From Prevotella scopos JCM 17725 (GTDB lineage Bacteria > Bacteroidota > Bacteroidia > Bacteroidales > Bacteroidaceae), in the NCBI RefSeq assembly GCF_018127785.1, contig NZ_CP072390.1, positions 124,001-188,000 on the forward strand: a stretch of 64,000 bases of DNA. Direction: 5' to 3'. The position numbers were made by a program, and so were the translations under genes. The first letter of the stretch is position 1. Each line of letters begins with the position of its first letter. Shown in pieces: positions 36,682 through 46,259 of the stretch. The notes beneath the pieces are model-generated. The model saw only the letters and a list, made by a program, of their open reading frames with translations. It did not search any database and was not told the origin of the DNA.

Positions 36682-38661
36682 TTAGAAGCTGAGCACCATT
36701 GCTTGTCGTTGTGTCAAAGGAATGTTCTTTGTAAGGTCTACAGTAGTCCCTGTAAGGATATCGGTTGCGGTGGTGTGTGAGCCTATCACCTCGGCATAGC
36801 GGGCTACATCTACTTGGTTATCAGCTTTCTTTCCATTGAGGATGGTGAGGATCGTCTTGCCATTATGTTGACGTGCAAGTACATAAACGCCATGTTGCGG
36901 AATGAATTGTGTTTGTGAACCATTGATGATTACATCGTTGTTCTGTCTCCAATGGAGGAGACGACGGGTCCAATCAAACATGGCATTCTCGGCTTTCGTA
37001 CGACCTTCTGGTGTGAACTTATTGACTTTATCACCAGGAAAACCACCAGGGAAGTCTTGTCGTACATTGCCATCTGTTTCCGCTTTCGTACCGTTCATCA
37101 GAATCTCCGTACCATAATAAAGCTGCGGGATACGCTTCATTGTCAGCAAGAGGGCGTACGCCTGCTTCAAAGCCGTTGAATCCTTGCCATTGCCAAGGAA
37201 GCGGTCTGTATCGTGATTTTCGATGAATGCCATCACAGAAGATGGGTCCGTATAGAGGTAATCATAGCAAAGAGAGTTGTAAATGCGGTTCCATCCCTTC
37301 CACCAATCATCTGTTTCCTCGTTCTTTGCCTGCGAAAGACGATCGAAAAAGGCGAAGTCCATCACCGTCTTTAGATTGCTGTTAATGTCAGAGAGTTTGC
37401 TGTCTTTCTGCCAAGCTGCCGTATAAGCAGGTTCTGTTACCCATGTTTCGCCAACGGTGTTGAAGTTAGGATATTCCTTGTTGAGTACCTTCATCCAATC
37501 AGCCATGGCTTGTCGGTCTGCGTAAGGATAAGTATCCATACGGATTCCATCGATACCTACGGTTTCAATCCACCAAATAGAATTCTGAATCAGATACTTA
37601 ATAACGTGTGGGTTGCGCTGGTTGAGGTCAGGCATAGAGGGTACAAACCATCCGTCAACAGTCTCTTTCATATCCACTTTGCTGGCGTATGGGTCGAGGA
37701 CTGGAGTAAGCTTGTAGCTTGTTTGCAGCCCATAGTTAGGACTATTAAACCAATCCTTTGATGGATAGTCTTTGATTGTCTTGCCGTTTTCATCAACTCG
37801 TGTGCCCTTAGCCCATGGATGATAGTCTCCGCAATGGTTGAAAATCATATCCATAACCACCTTTAATCCCTTCTTATGACATTCGTCAACGAGGACTTTA
37901 TACTCCTCATTTGTACCGAAGCGAGGGTCAACACGATAGTAGTCGGTTGTAGCATAGCCGTGATAAGTACTGTGTTTGCCACCATCGGCAGGGCGATCAT
38001 TCTCCAATACTGGCGTCAACCAGAGAGCAGTAACACCAAGGTTAGTGAAGTAATCGAGGTGTTGGCGGAGTCCTTCAAGGTCGCCACCGTGTCGAAGACT
38101 TGGCTCATTGCGGTTGCATAGTTGGTCTTCCATCCCTTTGATTACATCGTTCTTTGGGTTACCATTAGCGAAACGATCGGGCATAAGCATATAAAGAACA
38201 TCCGAAATATCGAAGCCTTTTCGGTCTGCTCCTGCCATCTCACGTGCCTTTAGTTGGAACTTCTTCGTAGTCTTTTTACCATTCTTATTAGCGAAGGTAA
38301 GGGTTATCTCACCCGGTTTTGCCCCTTTTAAGTTAAGATAAACAAGGAGATAATTAGGTGAATCGAGGCGTACGAGCGAGTCAATCTTTACATTAGGGTA
38401 GTCCGTTGTGACGTCAGCAAACTTGATATCCTTGCCATATACCATCAGCTGTAACGTTGGGTCCTGCATGTCAGCAAACCAGTTGGTAGGGTCAATGCGG
38501 GTAACGTTTGGTGTAGCTGTTCGATTATTGGCTTTCTTTTGAGTAGCCGTGCTATTCTGAGCGGTCATAGGAGATGATAAAAGAAGTAAGAATAATAAAA
38601 TCTTCCAAGTCTTTTGAAAGAGAGGAAGATTAGATTCGTTCGTTAGTTGTCTGCAGTTCAT
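36682..38661 (-). CDS. GH13 neopullulanase/cyclomaltodextrinase (SusA-like)
   Basis: This 659-residue exported enzyme has a signal segment of about 35 residues, an N-terminal cyclomaltodextrinase-type beta domain (about 45-140, IDPTNWFADMQDPTLQLMVYG), then the GH13 barrel. Catalytic regions: DMIFNHCGD (I), GIRMDTYPYAD with the nucleophile Asp (II), NTVGETWV with the acid Glu (III) and IENHDTDRFLG (IV). It should cut maltodextrins/pullulan in the periplasm. Third gene of the malQ-pulA-susA operon; the start after a long n-region is the only in-frame ATG before the signal. Confidence 0.92.
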   Translation of the reverse strand: MNCRQLTNESNLPLFQKTWKILLFLLLLSSPMTAQNSTATQKKANNRTATPNVTRIDPTNWFADMQDPTLQLMVYGKDIKFADVTTDYPNVKIDSLVRLDSPNYLLVYLNLKGAKPGEITLTFANKNGKKTTKKFQLKAREMAGADRKGFDISDVLYMLMPDRFANGNPKNDVIKGMEDQLCNRNEPSLRHGGDLEGLRQHLDYFTNLGVTALWLTPVLENDRPADGGKHSTYHGYATTDYYRVDPRFGTNEEYKVLVDECHKKGLKVVMDMIFNHCGDYHPWAKGTRVDENGKTIKDYPSKDWFNSPNYGLQTSYKLTPVLDPYASKVDMKETVDGWFVPSMPDLNQRNPHVIKYLIQNSIWWIETVGIDGIRMDTYPYADRQAMADWMKVLNKEYPNFNTVGETWVTEPAYTAAWQKDSKLSDINSNLKTVMDFAFFDRLSQAKNEETDDWWKGWNRIYNSLCYDYLYTDPSSVMAFIENHDTDRFLGNGKDSTALKQAYALLLTMKRIPQLYYGTEILMNGTKAETDGNVRQDFPGGFPGDKVNKFTPEGRTKAENAMFDWTRRLLHWRQNNDVIINGSQTQFIPQHGVYVLARQHNGKTILTILNGKKADNQVDVARYAEVIGSHTTATDILTGTTVDLTKNIPLTQRQAMVLSF

Positions 38662-38685
38662 TTTAGGTAATTTGTTTTGCTGTGG

Positions 38686-38733
38686 GATTGGGCTTATTAG
38701 CCTTATTAGCCTAATAGGGCTAAAAGCCCAATC
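38686..38733. repeat. Intercistronic hairpin between pulA and susA
   Basis: GATTGGGCTT pairs with AAGCCCAATC, and inner TTAGCC with GGCTAA, giving a long stem in the 149-bp gap. It has no T-run on the operon strand, so it could stabilise the upstream message end or attenuate. Confidence 0.55.
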
Positions 38734-38810
38734 TCCTTAATTGCTATTAATAATCTGCTGAATGATCAGCAATCCTCCTTTTTGGGAAAAGAGTGGAAGG
38801 TTATAGCTCC

Positions 38811-40724
38811 TTAATCATGTAGGATGAGGGCTGACTGGGCGTCAACCATCACCTCCCCACCTTCCATTTTGCCTAATCCAGCCTCATTCACTTCACCATT
38901 AGCACATACAATCGTATATTGTCCCTTAGGGATGTTGACGGTGCGAAGCTCCTTGTTGGCATTAAGGATAACATAGATATTCTTCCACTTGTCACCACCA
39001 GCATTGTCTTTTAGGCGGAAAGCAACCAAACAGTCCTGTACAGGAAGGAACTCAAGATGCTTGCGAACGAGGTCGGCTTTGCCCAATCGGAAGGCAGGAT
39101 GTGCCTTGCGAAGGTTGATGAGTCCACTGTAATAGTTGAATACCTGTGGATAAGTCTTGAGGTTATTCCAGTCGAGGTGATTGATGCTATCGGGTGAATT
39201 ATACGAGTTATGCACTCCTTTCTTGTTACGAAGCATCTCCTCACCAGAGAGCATGAAAGGTACACCTTGTGATGTGAAGATAGCCGTTTGGCCAAGTTCG
39301 TTCAATCGAATCAGCTCATTCTCATCGTATTCTGCCTCTGGAATAGAAGCCTTCAAGCGGTCAACAAGACACATATCATCGTGACAGCTGACGTAAGCAA
39401 TCATCTGAGTAGGTTCAAGGGCATAAGGTTTCTTAGAATAGTTTACCTTTGAGTAGTCTACCTGTGGGTGCTCAATCATACCCGCAATACCCGCCTTCAA
39501 GCTCTCTTCCAAGCCTGTAACACCACCAAGCATACCGGGCTTATGGTCGTCAGAGAAGGGTCCACGCAAGGCATCACGGATGTCATCAGAGAACGCTGCG
39601 ATGCCCGGCATCTGTGAAACAGCAGCTTTCATCGCTAGCTTCTCATGAGGATAAGCACATGTACCTGCGCTCCATCCCTCACCATAGACAAATATCTCTG
39701 GGTCGATAGCATTGAGTTCACGACGGATATCATTCATCGTCTGAATGTCGTGTACTCCCATGAGATCGACACGGAAACCATCAATATGATACTCTTTCAC
39801 CCAATACTTCATTGACTCCAGCATATAATCGCGCATCAAAGGACGCTCACTTGCTGTCTCATTACCACATCCTGTGCCATCAGATGGTGTACCATCAGCT
39901 TTGTATCGGTAGTAAGCCTTAGGATAAGTACGCTCAAAGTTACTATTTGTAAGGTCGAAAGTATGGTTGTAAACAACGTCGAGGATAACTCTGATACCTG
40001 CCTTGTGCAATGCTTGTACCATCTGCTTGAACTCCATGATACGGCGTGTAGGCAGGTTAGCATCGTATGAATAGCTTCCCTCTGGTACGTTGTAGTTCAA
40101 TGGGTCATATCCCCAATTATACTGTGGCACGTCCGGTTTGGATTCATCTACCGAGGCAAAATCGAACGAAGGGAGGATATGCACAGCGTTAATACCCAAC
40201 TTCTTCAAGTGATTAATAGCCTTCTGCTCTGTCAAAGCAAGGTATTTACCCTTGTGCATCAAGCCCGATGAAGGATCAATAGAGAAGTCACGGTGGTGCA
40301 ACTCATAGATAATGAGATCTGCCGGACTCTTAGTCGGTACACGACGATCGCTTTCCCAGCCCGTTGGGTTAGTTTCCTTCATGTCAACAACGGCACCACG
40401 ACCGCCATTACAGCCGACTGCTTTGGCAAAGACACCTGGTGTCTCACCGTGTCCGATATCGAAAGTATAGAACTTACCTTTGAGGTCACCCTTTACAGTA
40501 GCTGTCCAAGTGTTGTCACCATTCTGTGTGAGTTTTATCTTCTTGTAGGCTTTCCCACCTAGTCCTGCCTCATAAAGGCGGAGCGTTGGCTTAGAGGGAG
40601 CGTTGAGGCGGAAGGTTGTCTCATTCGGAGAATAAGATATCTCGTTGAACCGCTGTTGTGCAACAACGTTCTGTGCGAAGATGAATGCAGCGACTGATGC
40701 TGTAAGTTTATATTTTATTTTCAT
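38811..40724 (-). CDS. pulA: Type I pullulanase (GH13)
   Basis: This 637-residue exported debranching enzyme has a signal peptide ending NVVAQ, an N-terminal CBM48-like beta domain (about 25-115), and a GH13 barrel with the pullulanase signature YNWGYDP. Catalytic regions: DVVYNHTF (I), GFRVDLMGVHD with the nucleophile (II), IFVYGEGWSAG with the acid Glu (III), SCHDDMCLVDRL (IV). It hydrolyses alpha-1,6 branches. It sits between malQ and the neopullulanase gene, so linear and branched maltodextrins can be fully processed. Confidence 0.93.
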   Translation of the reverse strand: MKIKYKLTASVAAFIFAQNVVAQQRFNEISYSPNETTFRLNAPSKPTLRLYEAGLGGKAYKKIKLTQNGDNTWTATVKGDLKGKFYTFDIGHGETPGVFAKAVGCNGGRGAVVDMKETNPTGWESDRRVPTKSPADLIIYELHHRDFSIDPSSGLMHKGKYLALTEQKAINHLKKLGINAVHILPSFDFASVDESKPDVPQYNWGYDPLNYNVPEGSYSYDANLPTRRIMEFKQMVQALHKAGIRVILDVVYNHTFDLTNSNFERTYPKAYYRYKADGTPSDGTGCGNETASERPLMRDYMLESMKYWVKEYHIDGFRVDLMGVHDIQTMNDIRRELNAIDPEIFVYGEGWSAGTCAYPHEKLAMKAAVSQMPGIAAFSDDIRDALRGPFSDDHKPGMLGGVTGLEESLKAGIAGMIEHPQVDYSKVNYSKKPYALEPTQMIAYVSCHDDMCLVDRLKASIPEAEYDENELIRLNELGQTAIFTSQGVPFMLSGEEMLRNKKGVHNSYNSPDSINHLDWNNLKTYPQVFNYYSGLINLRKAHPAFRLGKADLVRKHLEFLPVQDCLVAFRLKDNAGGDKWKNIYVILNANKELRTVNIPKGQYTIVCANGEVNEAGLGKMEGGEVMVDAQSALILHD

Positions 40725-40729
40725 TGGGT

Positions 40730-40814
40730 GTTAGGTGTTGAATATTGGGTGTTGAATGTTGAATATTAGGTGATGATGGATTGTTATAACAATTTACAAT
40801 AGCCATCATCACCT
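40730..40814. repeat. Tandem GTGTTGAAT-type repeat plus long hairpin between malQ and pulA
   Basis: Units such as GGGTGTTGAATATTGGGTG repeat imperfectly at 40730-40772, like the run at 9239. AGGTGATGATGG (40768-40779) pairs perfectly with CCATCATCACCT (40803-40814), and the loop starts with the palindrome ATTGTTATAACAAT (40780-40793). Confidence 0.6.
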
Positions 40815-40821
40815 ATTCTTT

Positions 40822-43515
40822 TTATCGCCCCGCCTGATAGATAAGGTCTGTCATCTGCTCATTGAAAGCTTTATTCTTCATCAGGTCCTCAATGCTAACG
40901 TGCATACGGTAACGCCAGTAATGCTTAGGGTTAGAGGGGACATTGATACGTTCTGCATTAGGGTCAGCCAAACGCAATTCCTCATCAATACTCATCCAGT
41001 CCTGAATACCGAGGATACAGAGTAGACTTGGGGATGTTAGGTGACGGCTAACGATGTCTCTTGCCAACCAACCTGGCAGTGGATGAGGTGCTGGACCACC
41101 GCGATGTAACATACTATTGAAGTAGTCCTGCGCACGTTCCCAGTCTTCATCCCACCACTGACGTAGTGTTGCCATGTCATGAGTAGAGATGGTGCTAACA
41201 CTACGATAAGGGTTCTCACTAAGATGACCGAAGCGAACCTTAGGGTCCTTTGGCATACTCTGAATCTCAAGACTGAGGATGCGTAGTTCGTTCATTACCC
41301 ATGCCACGCAATCAGGAACCATTCCCAAGTCTTCTGCACAGACAAGCATACGAGTCGCATTGACTAACTTTGGTAGTTTTTTCATTGCTTCCTGATACCA
41401 GAACTGGTTGTTACGACGATAGTAGTAATCGTTGTAAAGCTTATTGAATATAGCCTTATCGCTATCGTAGAGACTCTCATAAATGAAGTCGAACTGTACG
41501 CAGATACGTGGATGGAAACGGTTTGGATCCTTATGGTCACGAACGAAGAGTACATTACTAATCAATGCGTAAAGACCATCGCGCAGCCAGATATCAACAT
41601 CTGAGTTCTTACCAGCAAATGCTTTCTCAACCTTTCGCTGTGTATCATATGCTGGACGCATCTTGTATCTGTCGCCCCATACGTGTTCCACATACTTCTG
41701 TCTCACCTCATCAGCGTGCTCACGGAAGATGCGGTCGAGTACCCAATCTGCAATGAATGGCTCTGTGAAGAGTTCTTCCTGCCAGTGCAGACCATAGCCT
41801 TCAATCTCCTCACGGCTCATACCAAGCGATGGAGCGAACTGTCCAAGCAGTCCGTGTACCGAATGAATAGGAATCTCCCAGATACGGAAGAAGCCGAGTA
41901 CGTGGTCAATACGATAAGCATCAAAGTACTGCGCCATATTCTGGAAGCGGTTTACCCACCACTGACAGCCGTCCTTAATCATCTCATCCCAGTTGTAAGT
42001 AGGGAACCCCCAGTTCTGACCGTTTACTGAGAAGTCATCAGGTGGAGCACCCGCCTGTCCGTTAAGGTTGAAGTAACGTGGTTCTGTCCATACGTCACAG
42101 CCATAGCGGTTGACACCAATAGGAATGTCACCCTTGAGGATTATCTTATGTGCCTGTGCATATTCGTGCACGGCTTTCAGCTGACTACTCAGCACGAATT
42201 GTACATAATAGAAGAATGCTACCTCCTTATAAGCCTTATCCTTAGGGTTAGACAATGCCTTGCGGTCTGCTTCATCCCATTGCTTATGATCTGGCCAGTG
42301 AGAGAAATCGGCTGTGCCGAACTTATCTCTCATATATGAATATTGTGCGTAAGGGACAAGCCAACTCTCAGTTTCAGCAAAGAAGGTTTTGAAAGTACTG
42401 CTTTCGAGTACCTTAGCACCCTCCTGTTCAAAAAGCAGATGGAGATATTCATTCTTCGCATCGTTCACGCGCTCATAGTCAATCTGTGGCAGTGCGTTGA
42501 GCTCTTTGCGCAGTTTCTCGAACTTCTCACTCTGTTTCTTGTCCTTCAACGCAGGTAATGCTGTAAGGTTAGCATACTGTGGATGGAGGGCAAAGATAGA
42601 GATACAGCTATATGGATAAGAGTCTGTCCAAGTGTGAGTGATAGTTGTGTCGTTGATAGGGAGAATCTGCAGCGCACGCTGGTTGGTCATACTTACCCAG
42701 TCAATCATCTTCTTTAAATCACCGAAGTCGCCGATACCGAAGCTTGTTTCCGAACGAAGTGAGAAAACAGGAACCAATGTTCCAGCAACGCGAATAGCAG
42801 GAAGTGGGAAAGCAGCCTCTGTCAACTCATAAACAACAACGTCGCCTTCATCCATTGTTGGCAATAGTAAGGTGCGGTTGTCGCTATATTCCCAAACGAG
42901 ATTCTCATTACTATCATTGCTCTTGACGAAGAACTTTAGCTCAATCTGGTCGCCAACAAGCTTTGTTGCATCTAAGGTATAACTCCACTCGTTGATATTA
43001 TGCTGTACCATCTTCAATGCCTTCTTCACGTTCCAAGCACCTAATGCAGACTCAGCACCTACAAGGAAAAGCTCATCCGTAGCACCTAACTGTGGCGCAC
43101 GCACCTTCAGCGTGACAGCTTTGTTGTAGTTATTGAGTTTTCCCTTCAGTAACTTCTTACCCGCAACACAATCGGTAATAGCAGAAGTATAGAGATAAGC
43201 ATTGTCCGGAATGTCACTCCAATGGTCGTAAACACGATAATTAAGACTGCGTTCTGTATCAAAATCCAGTCGGTGATTGATTACGCCCCATTCCTTTCGC
43301 TGTTCGGTATCGCCACAGAGAATGCTGTAGAAATATTCGATATGCGTTCCTGGCTTTGCATCTTTCTTCACTTCCACCTCCCAGTGGTAGCCGTCAGCAG
43401 TGCGCATTCTATACTGTGAGGCCTCAACAGCCCCGTTGTGTTGACCTGTAATAATATTCAGGACAAGGTCTTGCCCATAGTAGGTCTGGTAGTTTATGTG
43501 AAACTGTATGTTCAT
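40822..43515 (-). CDS. malQ: 4-alpha-glucanotransferase (GH77, with N-terminal CBM20-like modules)
   Basis: This protein has 897 residues from the ATG at 43515; an ATG at 43542 overlaps the promoter and is excluded. Two starch-binding CBM20-like beta modules span about 1-115 and 125-230 (GAWNVKKALKM, EWSYTLD). The GH77 domain contains SETSFGIGDFGDL, the nucleophile in YRIDHVLGFFRIWEIP, the acid Glu in VCAEDLGMVPDCV and ISTHDMATLRQWW. This architecture matches DPE2-type disproportionating enzymes. No signal peptide, so it acts in the cytoplasm on imported maltodextrin. First gene of the malQ-pulA-susA operon, with a LacI-type operator upstream. Confidence 0.95.
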   Translation of the reverse strand: MNIQFHINYQTYYGQDLVLNIITGQHNGAVEASQYRMRTADGYHWEVEVKKDAKPGTHIEYFYSILCGDTEQRKEWGVINHRLDFDTERSLNYRVYDHWSDIPDNAYLYTSAITDCVAGKKLLKGKLNNYNKAVTLKVRAPQLGATDELFLVGAESALGAWNVKKALKMVQHNINEWSYTLDATKLVGDQIELKFFVKSNDSNENLVWEYSDNRTLLLPTMDEGDVVVYELTEAAFPLPAIRVAGTLVPVFSLRSETSFGIGDFGDLKKMIDWVSMTNQRALQILPINDTTITHTWTDSYPYSCISIFALHPQYANLTALPALKDKKQSEKFEKLRKELNALPQIDYERVNDAKNEYLHLLFEQEGAKVLESSTFKTFFAETESWLVPYAQYSYMRDKFGTADFSHWPDHKQWDEADRKALSNPKDKAYKEVAFFYYVQFVLSSQLKAVHEYAQAHKIILKGDIPIGVNRYGCDVWTEPRYFNLNGQAGAPPDDFSVNGQNWGFPTYNWDEMIKDGCQWWVNRFQNMAQYFDAYRIDHVLGFFRIWEIPIHSVHGLLGQFAPSLGMSREEIEGYGLHWQEELFTEPFIADWVLDRIFREHADEVRQKYVEHVWGDRYKMRPAYDTQRKVEKAFAGKNSDVDIWLRDGLYALISNVLFVRDHKDPNRFHPRICVQFDFIYESLYDSDKAIFNKLYNDYYYRRNNQFWYQEAMKKLPKLVNATRMLVCAEDLGMVPDCVAWVMNELRILSLEIQSMPKDPKVRFGHLSENPYRSVSTISTHDMATLRQWWDEDWERAQDYFNSMLHRGGPAPHPLPGWLARDIVSRHLTSPSLLCILGIQDWMSIDEELRLADPNAERINVPSNPKHYWRYRMHVSIEDLMKNKAFNEQMTDLIYQAGR

Positions 43516-43539
43516 AGAGTTGGGATAGTTATTTTTCGT

Positions 43540-43547
43540 CAAAGATA
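43540..43547 (-). promoter_or_regulatory. -7 element TATCTTTG (minus) for malQ operon
   Basis: Lies 24 bp upstream of the malQ ATG. No TTTG -33 box at the usual distance; the operator at 43601-43616 is 53 bp further upstream. Confidence 0.65.
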
Positions 43548-43600
43548 ATAATATTAATTTGAATAAGCAATACCCTTTTATATGATTTATATCAATTCTT

Positions 43601-43616
43601 GCGCAATCGTTTGCAT
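43601..43616. promoter_or_regulatory. LacI-type operator, malQ copy
   Basis: GCGCAATCGTTTGCAT, identical over 16 bp to the copy at 48811. The core GCAATCGTTTGC is an imperfect palindrome with a central CG as in LacI-family sites. Confidence 0.75.
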
Positions 43617-43904
43617 GGTGATGAACAGGAAGAAGTTCATGGCTAAAGAACTAATGCTCTATAAGTATAAATAAAATAATTTTTGATGCTCACCAATGTT
43701 ACTTTGTTTTCGTGTTAGTGCTTAACACCAATGGTGCGTGGCTGCAACACAGTCGTTAGAAATGGTAAACGAACTTTGCGATTAGGACTATATGAATTGT
43801 AAACTGCGAATGGCAAACTTGAAAGAGGATGTTTGTTAACTGATGATAGTTATTTATTTGCTTAGAAAAGAATACTTTGTTGGGATTAACTTCTCAGTGG
43901 TTTA

Positions 43905-43996
43905 TCATTTCTTATCATGATGATAAATATTTATTTATGTGAGAAGAAATATTTCTTTTCATGAAGAAAAATATTTTTTTTCATGAAAATAATTTG
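43905..43996. repeat. 92-bp phased palindrome element, copy 3 (degenerate)
   Basis: Centres at 43916 (CATG), 43938 (TGTG), 43960 (CATG) and 43982 (CATG) keep the exact 22-bp period, but the left terminal repeat has diverged. It ends about 20 bp before the left inverted repeat of the insertion sequence. Confidence 0.7.
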
Positions 43997-44018
43997 ATAG
44001 GGAGGGGTAGATAGGGGC

Positions 44019-46128
44019 TAACCCAAGTTTAACCGGCAAAAATATTTTTCATAAATTTTCGGGATGTTTTATGTAGTATTAATTTCATAAAAGACTGATA
44101 ATCAGGCATAGGGTATTGTAACGAGGAGTAAAATCTGATTTGTAGGACACCGTCATATCAAAATTATTTTGTTACTTTGCACTCATGCACGCAAATGTAC
44201 AGACACGATTCAACCCTGCAACAGGTGACATGGCTCCTTATTATCGCATTAAGGAGTCATATCGTGACGTGCAGGGTCATGTACATTCGCTAATTCTGTT
44301 GAACATCGGGTTCGAACCTTCACTTACAGCCGTACAGGTTCGAAAAATTGCATACGCACTTACCGAACGCTTCAAAAACAGAAGTACACCCTCGCTTTTC
44401 AAGGAACATCTTGACGGACTTACTCCTATTGAACAGGCAAAGGCTGACGAATGGTGGAGCCGTATGGAGAACGAAGGTGGAATTGATAGGTTTAACAAGG
44501 AAGAGCAGAAATCGCTGAGAAAATATGAGAACTACGTTGACCTTGAGACGGCAAAATATACTGACGCAAGGAATGTCGGTGCTGAGTGGCTCTGCAAGCA
44601 GACGATAGACAAACTGCAATTAGAGGGTTTCCTGCGCAAAAACGGCTGGACGGAGAATACAATACACACAGCTTTGTCAGCATTGATTGTTCGCACAGTA
44701 TATGCTGTTTCTGAACGTTCGTCTTATTATTATTTGCGTGATAACTCGGCTGCTGGTGAACTTTATAGTGGAGTTCCTGGCTGGACACCAGGAATCAATT
44801 CTCTGTATAAAGTCACTGACAAATTATATGAACTAAAGGAACAGTTAGAGCGTCATCTGTGCAACGTTACTGACGATCTCTTTAATATAGACAACAAGTT
44901 GATGCTCTTCGACTTAACCAACTTCTATTTCGAGGGCAGCAAGCGTAACAGCAACAAGGCCAAGTTCGGCCGATCAAAAGAAAAACGCTCTGACTGTAAG
45001 CTACTTGTACTTGCACTATGTATCAATAAAGAAGGTTTTATACGTTATTCTTCTATCTTGGAGGGTAATACAGCAGACCCTAAGTCTCTGCCCAATATGA
45101 TTGATACGTTAGCAAAGAGGAATCCATCACGGACAAAAGATACGCTCGTTGTCATGGATGCAGGTGTTGCCACGGAAGAGAACTTGGAGCTGATCAAAAG
45201 AAAAGGTTACAATTATCTCTGCGTATCCCGTACAAAGATGAAGGACTATACGCTCAGTGATGATAACAAGAGTGTTACGGTAATGGATGCCCGTCGGCAG
45301 AAAATAACGCTGAAAGAGGTTAAGACAGAAGATGACAAGGATTATTATCTCGAAATAACATCTCCTTCGAAAGCTATGACAGAGTCGTCTATGAACAGGG
45401 TCTGGAGAGAGCGTTTTGAGATGGAACTGAAGAGAATAAACGATGGAATCTCCAAGAAAGGTGGAACAAAAACCTATGAAAAGGTTGTTGAACGTACAGG
45501 ACGTGCCATACAGAAGTACCCATCTATAGCGAAGTTCTATCAGATAAGCTACATAAAAGATGAGAAGAAACCCAAGCAGATGCTGCGCGTAGACTGGGAG
45601 ATAAAAGACCTCTCTGCAATGGAGTCCGGTCACGGAGTCTACTTCCTCCGCAGCAATGTCAGGACACTTTCTGAGCGTGTGACATGGGAATACTACAATC
45701 TCATTCGTGAGATAGAATGCACGAACAGGCAACTTAAGAATGACCTCAACCTCCGTCCTATCTATCATCAGAAAGATGAGCGAAGCGACGCACACCTCTT
45801 CTTCGGTTTATTAGCCTATTGGGTGGTAAACACCATCCGCTGTCAATTAAAACGAGAAGGAGAATCCTGTTACTGGACTGAGATTGTACGACGTATGAGC
45901 ACCCAGAAGCTCGTCACAACAAAAGGGAAAAATCCATTAGGTGAGAACATCGAGATGCGCCAATGTAGTAGTCCTTCGAAGCAAGCAAAACAGATATACG
46001 ATAAGTTGAACTTAAAACACTCACCATACAAAAAGAATAAAATTTGTAGGACACAGAGTCCATAAGAAAAACGAGGAGAGTACGGTGACTGCAAGAAATA
46101 GGCGAAAGTGGGGGTTAAACTTGGGCTA
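44019..46128 (+). mobile_element. IS4-superfamily (IS1634-like) insertion sequence
   Basis: Inverted repeats TAACCCAAGTTTAACC (44019-44034) and GGTTAAACTTGGGCTA (46113-46128) match at 15 of 16 positions and enclose one transposase gene. Direct copies of TTTGTAGGACAC occur inside each end (44140 and 46045). No clear target duplication was found, and the outermost bases are uncertain by a few positions. It separates the malQ operon from the permease-LacI unit. Confidence 0.8.
44185..46065 (+). CDS. IS4-superfamily DDE transposase
   Basis: This 626-residue transposase has DDE residues Asp243 (LFDLTNFYFEGS), Asp325 (VVMDAGVATEEN) and Glu511 in LIREIECTNRQLK, where E-x6-K fits the IS4-type YREK signature. 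The DLTNFYFE motif is typical of IS1634/IS1549-like elements. The reading frame is intact, so it may be active. Confidence 0.9.
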   Translation: MHANVQTRFNPATGDMAPYYRIKESYRDVQGHVHSLILLNIGFEPSLTAVQVRKIAYALTERFKNRSTPSLFKEHLDGLTPIEQAKADEWWSRMENEGGIDRFNKEEQKSLRKYENYVDLETAKYTDARNVGAEWLCKQTIDKLQLEGFLRKNGWTENTIHTALSALIVRTVYAVSERSSYYYLRDNSAAGELYSGVPGWTPGINSLYKVTDKLYELKEQLERHLCNVTDDLFNIDNKLMLFDLTNFYFEGSKRNSNKAKFGRSKEKRSDCKLLVLALCINKEGFIRYSSILEGNTADPKSLPNMIDTLAKRNPSRTKDTLVVMDAGVATEENLELIKRKGYNYLCVSRTKMKDYTLSDDNKSVTVMDARRQKITLKEVKTEDDKDYYLEITSPSKAMTESSMNRVWRERFEMELKRINDGISKKGGTKTYEKVVERTGRAIQKYPSIAKFYQISYIKDEKKPKQMLRVDWEIKDLSAMESGHGVYFLRSNVRTLSERVTWEYYNLIREIECTNRQLKNDLNLRPIYHQKDERSDAHLFFGLLAYWVVNTIRCQLKREGESCYWTEIVRRMSTQKLVTTKGKNPLGENIEMRQCSSPSKQAKQIYDKLNLKHSPYKKNKICRTQSP

Positions 46129-46198
46129 AGTAGGAGGTAGAAAAGGTTTGTTTTGTTGATCGATAAGAGGTGTAAAAAGCATTTGTATAAAAGGAAAA

Positions 46199-46226
46199 GG
46201 TGTGCTGAAACACTTTTCAGCACACC
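46199..46226 (-). terminator. Terminator of lacI-permease unit
   Basis: Perfect 12-bp stem GGTGTGCTGAAA / TTTCAGCACACC with a 4-nt loop, 34 bp after the permease stop on the minus strand. Confidence 0.8.
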
Positions 46227-46259
46227 CTTAAATTCAGAGAGATTATAAAAAAGTTATTG

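Larger units (their letters stand above)
43516..44184. other. Regulatory gap between malQ and the insertion sequence
   Basis: Contains the malQ promoter and operator, a GTGTTAGTGCTTAACACC / CACCAATGGTGC repeat at 43713-43738, the degenerate 92-bp element and the left end of the IS. No gene. Confidence 0.6.

Noticed and set aside
45127..45795. 222-residue frame antisense to the transposase
   Set aside because: It is the shadow of an intact DDE transposase frame, with cysteine/leucine-rich, unrecognisable sequence.
44140..46056. TTTGTAGGACAC direct repeats as the IS ends
   Set aside because: They are direct, not inverted; the true-looking inverted ends lie outside them at 44019 and 46128.
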